Below are positions 59,830 through 64,000 of a stretch of 64,000 nucleotides of DNA, piece by piece; positions within the stretch are counted from its first letter, which is position 1; each line of letters opens with the position of its first letter. The notes below the pieces were generated by a model, which worked only from the letters and a program-made list of their open reading frames with translations, was not told the DNA's origin and searched no databases. The translations under genes were made by a program, and so were the position numbers. Source of the stretch: Pseudolachnospira sp051055405 (lineage in GTDB: Bacteria > Bacillota > Clostridia > Lachnospirales > Lachnospiraceae); contig NZ_CP167068.1 in NCBI RefSeq assembly GCF_051055405.1, positions 1,550,001 through 1,614,000 of the forward strand, read 5' to 3'.

Positions 59830-60696
59830 TCATTTCGGCCACTCTTCTACATTCTCGATGATGGTACCATCTCTCCAAATTCGTTCCAGATCATAAAATC
59901 TTCGATCTTCCTTGGAAAATACATTTACGACAATATCGCCATAATCCAATAAAACCCAATTGGCAGCCCGGAAGCCTTCTACAGACTTGCAGGGATAACC
60001 AGCTCTGCCCATTTTCTCTTGTACGTTTTCCACAAGAGCCTGCACGTGACTGGAATTTTCTCCGTTGGTGATCAAAAAGTAGTCTGCAATCGTAGAAACC
60101 TTGGTGATGTCGATCACCGTAATCTCCGCCGCCTTTTTTTCATCTAAAGCCTCGTAGGCAATGGCTGTCATTTTCTTGGAATCGTCCATTCGGTGCTCCT
60201 TTCTTTTCAAGTAATACTGATAGGTTGCTTGGGAACGTTCATCAATCGGAATCTGCTTTTGATTTAAATAGGCAAAGGTGTCTTCCAGGATCAGCAGGAC
60301 TGTTTGATCGAGATCTTGATAAGCCAGCTTTCGCAGCTCCAAAAGGCGTGGCGCCCGGTCTCTTCCTGGTTCAATATAGTCAGCAACAAAAATGATTTTT
60401 TCCAGAAGACTCATGGCTGGTTTCCCTGTGGTATGAAAACGGATAGCCGATAAGATTTCTGAATCAGTGATGCCATATTCCGTCTCTGCTAACCAGGCGC
60501 CGGCCGCAGCATGGCCCAAGGCATCTCCTGCTTCTTTTCCACAGTCATGAAGTAAACCGGCCAATCTGGCCTGAATGGGAGAAGCACCATAAACTTTTGC
60601 CAGACAAACCGCTGTATCGGCCACTCCCAGCGTATGCTGATAACGCTCCGGCTTTAAAACATGCTGCAATTTTTGACAGATTTCCTGTTCATTCAC
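59830..60696 (-). CDS. yqeK-rsfS: YqeK (HD phosphohydrolase) fused to ribosome silencing factor RsfS
   Basis: A 288-residue two-domain protein in one open frame. Residues 1 to about 168 are YqeK, an HD hydrolase of Ap4A: H in RYQHTLGVAD, HD in LLHDCGKEAG, and ADYIEPGRDR. Residues 170-288 are RsfS, which blocks 50S-30S joining in starved cells: STIADYFLITNG, NVQEKMGRAGYPC and ANWVLLDYGDIVVNVF. There is no stop at the junction, but AAAGGAG lies six bases before Met170, so RsfS may also be made alone. It overlaps nadD by eight bases. Confidence 0.92.
   Translation of the reverse strand: MNEQEICQKLQHVLKPERYQHTLGVADTAVCLAKVYGASPIQARLAGLLHDCGKEAGDALGHAAAGAWLAETEYGITDSEILSAIRFHTTGKPAMSLLEKIIFVADYIEPGRDRAPRLLELRKLAYQDLDQTVLLILEDTFAYLNQKQIPIDERSQATYQYYLKRKEHRMDDSKKMTAIAYEALDEKKAAEITVIDITKVSTIADYFLITNGENSSHVQALVENVQEKMGRAGYPCKSVEGFRAANWVLLDYGDIVVNVFSKEDRRFYDLERIWRDGTIIENVEEWPK
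60187..60201 (-). promoter_or_regulatory. Internal ribosome binding site before RsfS
   Basis: Minus strand AAGGAG, six bases, ATG at 60189-60187. It lies in frame inside the YqeK-RsfS gene and could start a 119-residue RsfS. Confidence 0.55.
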
Positions 60697-61333
60697 CGGC
60701 TTCTACTCCTTCTTCTAAATACAGATGATGTTCTTGAATATAGGAAAGGACCGCTGCCGGAACTGGAATCATTTCAGGCATACCGGATTCCAAAAGATGT
60801 CTGATCTCACTGGATGAAATGTCCAGACTTTCAAAATTCAACGGTAAAATCCGTGCTCCATAAGCATTTTCCAGGCGTTTGATATCGCGCGCCAACTCTT
60901 CATCCGAAACTTGAGCATTTCGATTTGCTGCCAAAATGGTTGCATTTTGAAAAATGATCTCCGGTGCGTACCAAGTATCCATATGGTGAATCGAGTCGGC
61001 TCCCACGATAAAATAAAATTCTGTGTCCGGCTGTTCCTTGGCAAGCTCCGCCAGTGTGTCGGCGGTATACGTCTCGCCTGGACGGGTGATTTCCCGATCG
61101 GAAAACACAAAGTTCTTTTCCGGGGCAATCGCCAGGCGTACCATCGCCGCTCGATCCTCAGTCGCGGTCACGGCATGGCCTTTTCTAGTCTTAAAATAGG
61201 AATTTCCGGTTGGCATAAACACGATTTGTTCCAACCCAAACAGCCGCAGTGCTTCTTGGCCCAGTTTCAGATGGGCATTGTGAATCGGGTCAAAGGTTCC
61301 ACCCAAAATTCCCACTTTCCGCTTTGTTCCCAT
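60689..61333 (-). CDS. nadD: Nicotinate-nucleotide adenylyltransferase
   Basis: Joins nicotinate mononucleotide and ATP to make NaAD for NAD synthesis. A 214-residue protein. GILGGTFDPIHNAHL near residue 8 is the nucleotidyltransferase motif with its HxxH; FIVGADSIHHMDTW and ISSSEIRHLL near residue 173 are further motifs. It sits between yhbY and yqeK/rsfS as in most Firmicutes and overlaps the latter. Confidence 0.96.
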   Translation of the reverse strand: MGTKRKVGILGGTFDPIHNAHLKLGQEALRLFGLEQIVFMPTGNSYFKTRKGHAVTATEDRAAMVRLAIAPEKNFVFSDREITRPGETYTADTLAELAKEQPDTEFYFIVGADSIHHMDTWYAPEIIFQNATILAANRNAQVSDEELARDIKRLENAYGARILPLNFESLDISSSEIRHLLESGMPEMIPVPAAVLSYIQEHHLYLEEGVEAGE

Positions 61334-61344
61334 ATTTTCCTCCT

Positions 61345-61632
61345 TTATGGAAGGAGAATTTTCTTTTTGGTTTTTGATTCCCGGTATAAGATGATTTTTC
61401 GTCCGATCACCTGAACGACCTGGGAATGGGTACGCTCTGCCAGCACAGACGCCACTTCCCTCCCATCATCGGCGCAATTTTTCAGCAGATTCAGCTTAAC
61501 CAGTTCTCTCGCTTCCAAAACTTCGTCCACTGCCGCGGTGACTTCTGGCGTCAAGCTGGATTTACCGATCTGCAAAACAGGATCCAACGGGGAAGCCAAC
61601 TTCATCAGATAACTTCTCTGTTTACTCGTCAT
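61345..61632 (-). CDS. yhbY: YhbY family RNA-binding protein
   Basis: A 95-residue CRM-domain protein. LMKLASPLDPVLQIGKSSLTPEV and ARELVKLNLLKNCADD hold the family pattern, and a GRKIILYR strand near the end is the GxxxVLYR motif. It binds pre-50S particles and aids ribosome assembly. GAGGATAAAACT precedes the ATG. It lies between obgE and nadD. Confidence 0.94.
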   Translation of the reverse strand: MTSKQRSYLMKLASPLDPVLQIGKSSLTPEVTAAVDEVLEARELVKLNLLKNCADDGREVASVLAERTHSQVVQVIGRKIILYRESKTKKKILLP

Positions 61633-61643
61633 AGTTTTATCCT

Positions 61644-62930
61644 CTATTCATAATAATCAAATTCCAAACCGTACATACGGACCGTGTCGCCCTCCTCAAT
61701 GCCGGCAGATTTCAATCTGGCCAACACGCCCCTGTCTTTCAAAAATTTCTGGAAGAAAGCAAAGCCTTTCTCCGATTCCAGATTCGTATAGCCAAGCATT
61801 TTATCGATCAGAGGACCTTCCACAACAAAAGCCCCGTCGTCCGCACGGCTGACGTCGAATGGAAGCTGCTCTTTCCGCTCGCCTGGCGTAAATTCCTTTT
61901 CGAAAATAACGGGTTTGGAATCCAATGTTTTCAGTTTCTCATTCACATAGTATAAAAGTGGTTTTAATCCTTCTCCGCTGACCGCGGAAATCGGAAATAC
62001 GCGAATCCCTTTTGGTTCAAATTCCTGTTTCAATCGTTCCACCGGGCTTTCTTCGCCATCTTCCAAAAAAATCGCGTCCGTTTTATTTGCTGCGATTACC
62101 TGGGGAAGGTCCGCTAATTCTGGTTTATAGGAAGCCAGTTCCTGATTGATCGTACGGATATCTTCCAGTGGATCGCGGCCCTCGGTACTGGCAACGTCAA
62201 CCAGATGGATCAGCAGTTTTGTCCGTTCTAGGTGGCGTAAGAAAGAATGGCCTAGACCAACCCCCTCGGAAGCTCCTTCGATTAATCCGGGGATATCCGC
62301 CATTACAAACCCTTCTCCGCCCCCAAGATCAACCACGCCAAGATTCGGATGCAGAGTGGTAAAATGATAATTGGCAATCTTCGGCGTCGCATTGGTAACA
62401 CGGGAAAGCAAGGTGGATTTTCCTACATTGGGGAAGCCGAGCAAGCCTACATCCGCGATCACTTTTAACTCTAAAATTACAAAAAATTCCTGTCCAGGCT
62501 GTCCAGGCTGCGCATACTTTGGCGCCTGCATGGTAGCGGTGGCATAGTGCATATTGCCTTGACCGCCGCGCCCTCCTTTTAAAATCACTTCTCGTTGATT
62601 CTCCCCGGACATATCTGCGATGACTTTCCCGCTTTCCGCGTCTTTGATCACCGTTCCTTCCGGTACTTTGACGATACAATCGGCCCCATCCTTGCCGTGG
62701 CAGCGGCGTTTTCCGCCTTCCTCTCCGGGCTGGGCCACATATTTGCGGACATGACGGAAATCATTGAGTGTATTCAGTCCCTTGTCCACTTCAAAGATAA
62801 CGTCGCCGCCGCGGCCGCCATCGCCGCCGTCCGGGCCGCCATCCGGAACGTAAAGTTCCCGGCGGAAGCTGACATGACCATCTCCACCCTTACCGGACTT
62901 GATAAAAATTTTCGCACTGTCTGCAAACAT
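61644..62930 (-). CDS. obgE: Obg family GTPase (CgtA)
   Basis: A 428-residue GTPase for 50S assembly, stress and sporulation control. The N-terminal glycine-rich Obg fold (KSGKGGDGHVSFRRELYVPD partly quoted) is at residues 1-158; the G domain has GFPNVGKST near residue 166, DIPGL, and NKTD; the C-terminal OCT domain ends in YYE. Start ATG 62930 follows AAAGGAAT; an upstream in-frame ATG has no site. In Firmicutes the gene follows rpmA, as here. Confidence 0.96.
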   Translation of the reverse strand: MFADSAKIFIKSGKGGDGHVSFRRELYVPDGGPDGGDGGRGGDVIFEVDKGLNTLNDFRHVRKYVAQPGEEGGKRRCHGKDGADCIVKVPEGTVIKDAESGKVIADMSGENQREVILKGGRGGQGNMHYATATMQAPKYAQPGQPGQEFFVILELKVIADVGLLGFPNVGKSTLLSRVTNATPKIANYHFTTLHPNLGVVDLGGGEGFVMADIPGLIEGASEGVGLGHSFLRHLERTKLLIHLVDVASTEGRDPLEDIRTINQELASYKPELADLPQVIAANKTDAIFLEDGEESPVERLKQEFEPKGIRVFPISAVSGEGLKPLLYYVNEKLKTLDSKPVIFEKEFTPGERKEQLPFDVSRADDGAFVVEGPLIDKMLGYTNLESEKGFAFFQKFLKDRGVLARLKSAGIEEGDTVRMYGLEFDYYE

Positions 62931-62970
62931 AAATATTCCTTTCTGATTCCATAATAGCCGCTTATAACGC

Positions 62971-63042
62971 AAAAACTGCCATCCGGAAGCGGCGGGAAGA
63001 ATCCTTAGGAATCCTCCGCCGCCAGGCTTCTCAGGATGACAG
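62971..63042 (-). terminator. Large nested hairpin between rpmA and obgE
   Basis: Minus strand: CTGTCATCC pairs with GGATGGCAG, and GGCGGCGGAGG with CCGCCGC inside, then a GATTC stem-loop. TTTTT follows. It probably ends the rplU-rpmA transcript, at least in part. obgE may need its own promoter. Confidence 0.65.
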
Positions 63043-63076
63043 CATATGTGCGTTCTGTGCGACAGTCCGCTTGAAC

Positions 63077-63346
63077 TTATTCAGCGGCAGTCTCTTTGGG
63101 ATATACAGAAACCTGTTTCTTGTCTCTGCCCTTTCTCTCAAATCTTACGACACCGTCCACCAGTGCGAACAGAGTGTCGTCGCCGCCACGGCCTACGTTT
63201 ACGCCGGGATGAATCTTCGTTCCACGCTGTCTGTAAAGAATGTTGCCGGCCAGCACAAACTGTCCGTCGGCTCTCTTCGCTCCTAACCGTTTCGCCTCGG
63301 AATCTCTTCCGTTCTTGGTAGAGCCTACACCTTTTTTATGAGCCAT
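63077..63346 (-). CDS. rpmA: Large ribosomal subunit protein L27
   Basis: An 89-residue protein starting MAHKKGVGSTKNGRDS. It reaches the peptidyl-transferase centre with its N-terminus. Most Firmicutes L27 proteins carry an extra stretch (LDLQFFA-like) cut off by the protease Prp. Here that stretch is absent: a TAA lies in frame two codons before the ATG. GGAGGTG precedes the ATG. The prp gene, usually between rplU and rpmA, is missing (42 bases between genes). Confidence 0.97.
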   Translation of the reverse strand: MAHKKGVGSTKNGRDSEAKRLGAKRADGQFVLAGNILYRQRGTKIHPGVNVGRGGDDTLFALVDGVVRFERKGRDKKQVSVYPKETAAE

Positions 63347-63388
63347 GAATTACACCTCCTTGTACTCATCGGAAAACTCACAAGATGA

Positions 63389-63697
63389 TTATTTTGCAAT
63401 CGCGTCAATTTTCAGTTCCGTATAAGCCTGTCTGTGACCATTTTTCTTATGGTAGCCAGTTTTTCTCTTATACTTGTAGACGATAACCTTCTTGCCGCGG
63501 CCCTGTTTCTGAACCGTAGCGGTTACTTTCGCGCCGGCTACCGTAGGGTTGCCGATGGTCAGCTCGCCATCATTTACAGCCAGAACACGGTCGAACTCAT
63601 AGGTCTGTCCAGCTTCGACATCCAGTTTTTCTACACGGATGACATCGCCTTCGGAAACTTTGTACTGTTTTCCGCCTGTTGCAATAATTGCGTACAT
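63389..63697 (-). CDS. rplU: Large ribosomal subunit protein L21
   Basis: A 102-residue protein beginning MYAIIATGGKQYKVSEGD and holding GKKVIVYKYKRKTGYHKKNGHRQ near the end (partly quoted KYKRKTGYHKKNGHRQ). It binds 23S rRNA and contacts L20. ATG 63697 follows AGGAGGTG; the frame is open 33 codons upstream but that stretch is the leader. It is co-transcribed with rpmA. Confidence 0.97.
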   Translation of the reverse strand: MYAIIATGGKQYKVSEGDVIRVEKLDVEAGQTYEFDRVLAVNDGELTIGNPTVAGAKVTATVQKQGRGKKVIVYKYKRKTGYHKKNGHRQAYTELKIDAIAK

Positions 63698-63792
63698 AAG
63701 AAGCACCTCCTGTCTCGATACTCGCCAATTCCGGTGTCCGCCACAGCGGATCTTGTCAACCTCATTGTGCGGCAATGTATGCCTAAACATAC
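63698..63792 (-). ncRNA. Candidate L21 leader RNA
   Basis: The leader of about 95 bases contains hairpins: GGCA/TGCC near the 5' end and TCCGC-TGTG-GCGGA near the middle. Firmicutes rplU operons often carry an autoregulatory L21 leader in this place. I could not match the full consensus by eye. Confidence 0.4.
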
Positions 63793-63798
63793 CCATTT

Positions 63799-63827
63799 AT
63801 AGTAGCACAAAAAGGATTATGCGTCAA
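63799..63827 (-). promoter_or_regulatory. rplU-rpmA promoter
   Basis: Minus strand: TTGACG (63822-63827), 17 bp, TACTAT (63799-63804). It starts only 19 bases after the stop of the upstream gene. Confidence 0.82.
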
Positions 63828-63845
63828 GGTTTAATTCCAACGTTT

Positions 63846-64000
63846 CTATTTCTCTTGTGAAAAGCAACTTGCCTTTGATTCACAGGTTTGAAAATAATTT
63901 TGTAATGCTTCTACAAACTGTCCAACATGCAATCCGTCCACAAAGGAATGATGCGCCTGTACGGAAATCGGAATCATTATTTTTCCATCTTTTTCATAAT
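63846..64000 (-). CDS. Chloramphenicol acetyltransferase-like protein, C-terminal part
   Basis: The final 51 residues of a gene running in from beyond the window. PISVQAHHSFVDGLHVGQF contains the HHxxxDG active-site motif of type-A chloramphenicol acetyltransferases, whose second His is catalytic. ALQNYFQTCES and a Ser/Lys-rich tail follow. The stop is TAG at 63848-63846. The start lies outside. Whether it acetylates chloramphenicol or another acceptor cannot be judged from this fragment. Confidence 0.85.
   Translation of the reverse strand, partial: YEKDGKIMIPISVQAHHSFVDGLHVGQFVEALQNYFQTCESKASCFSQEK

Noticed and set aside
1..64000. CRISPR arrays, insertion sequences, tRNA and rRNA genes
   Set aside because: No regularly spaced repeats, transposase motifs or cloverleaf-like gaps were found on either strand by eye.

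Overview
The window looks like the chromosome of a spore-forming Clostridia member, most likely Lachnospiraceae or a close relative. This is inferred from gene content and order: yqfC-yqfD-phoH-ybeY, mutS-mutL-miaA-ynbB type, mreC-mreD-PBP2-minD-rodA, sepF-lspA-rluD, and rplU-rpmA-obgE-yhbY-nadD-yqeK/rsfS beside lexA. Sporulation genes, Gram-positive SOS boxes, a CIRCE element and a glmS ribozyme agree with this. Genes are dense, ribosome binding sites are strong AGGAGG types, and many promoters are close to the sigma-A consensus. I see no rRNA, tRNA, CRISPR array, insertion sequence or prophage.

Layout. 1-8.7 kb: a YitT membrane protein, deoD, rnhA, a HAD phosphatase, an HD hydrolase, an sce7726-type nuclease-like protein, a MATE exporter and alaS. 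8.7-17.7 kb: an accessory metabolic island with three different alpha/beta-hydrolases, two paralogous CitMHS-type carboxylate transporters and one PucR-type regulator. All four putative target promoters carry the same box at the same distance from a -35 hexamer, so this looks like a small regulon. 17.9-25.9 kb: rpsU, a CIRCE-controlled hsp20, yqfC, yqfD, phoH, ybeY, a DUF3048 lipoprotein, a SpoVB/MurJ-like flippase and a BofC-like small protein whose start lies in the loop of a terminator-like hairpin. 25.9-37.9 kb: two flavoproteins, a DUF896 protein, a 5-formyltetrahydrofolate cyclo-ligase fused to MiaB, then mutS, mutL, miaA and a PLP enzyme. 37.9-44.9 kb: radC and the cell-elongation genes, with minD present but minC and minE absent.

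45-50 kb: a small P-loop protein, a DUF378 protein, a HlyD-like adaptor, sepF, lspA, rluD and a cytidylate-kinase-like protein. 50-53 kb: an unexplained structured region with a 39-residue membrane peptide, then glmS (minus strand) with its ribozyme. 53-58.3 kb: a TtcA-like/tyrosine-recombinase gene pair behind a large inverted repeat, a TetR-ABC transporter operon with a clear operator, and an AraC/GyrI-type regulator. 58.5-59.7 kb: the divergent yneA-like/lexA SOS pair with several LexA boxes. 59.8-64 kb, minus strand: a YqeK-RsfS fusion, nadD, yhbY, obgE, rpmA and rplU, ending in the 3' end of a chloramphenicol-acetyltransferase-like gene cut by the window edge.

Most genes serve housekeeping roles: translation and tRNA modification, mismatch repair and SOS, cell-wall elongation, sporulation and ribosome assembly. 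The best candidates for something undescribed are the PucR/hydrolase/CitMHS regulon, the two gene fusions, the hairpin that encloses a start codon, and the loss of the L27 N-terminal extension together with Prp.
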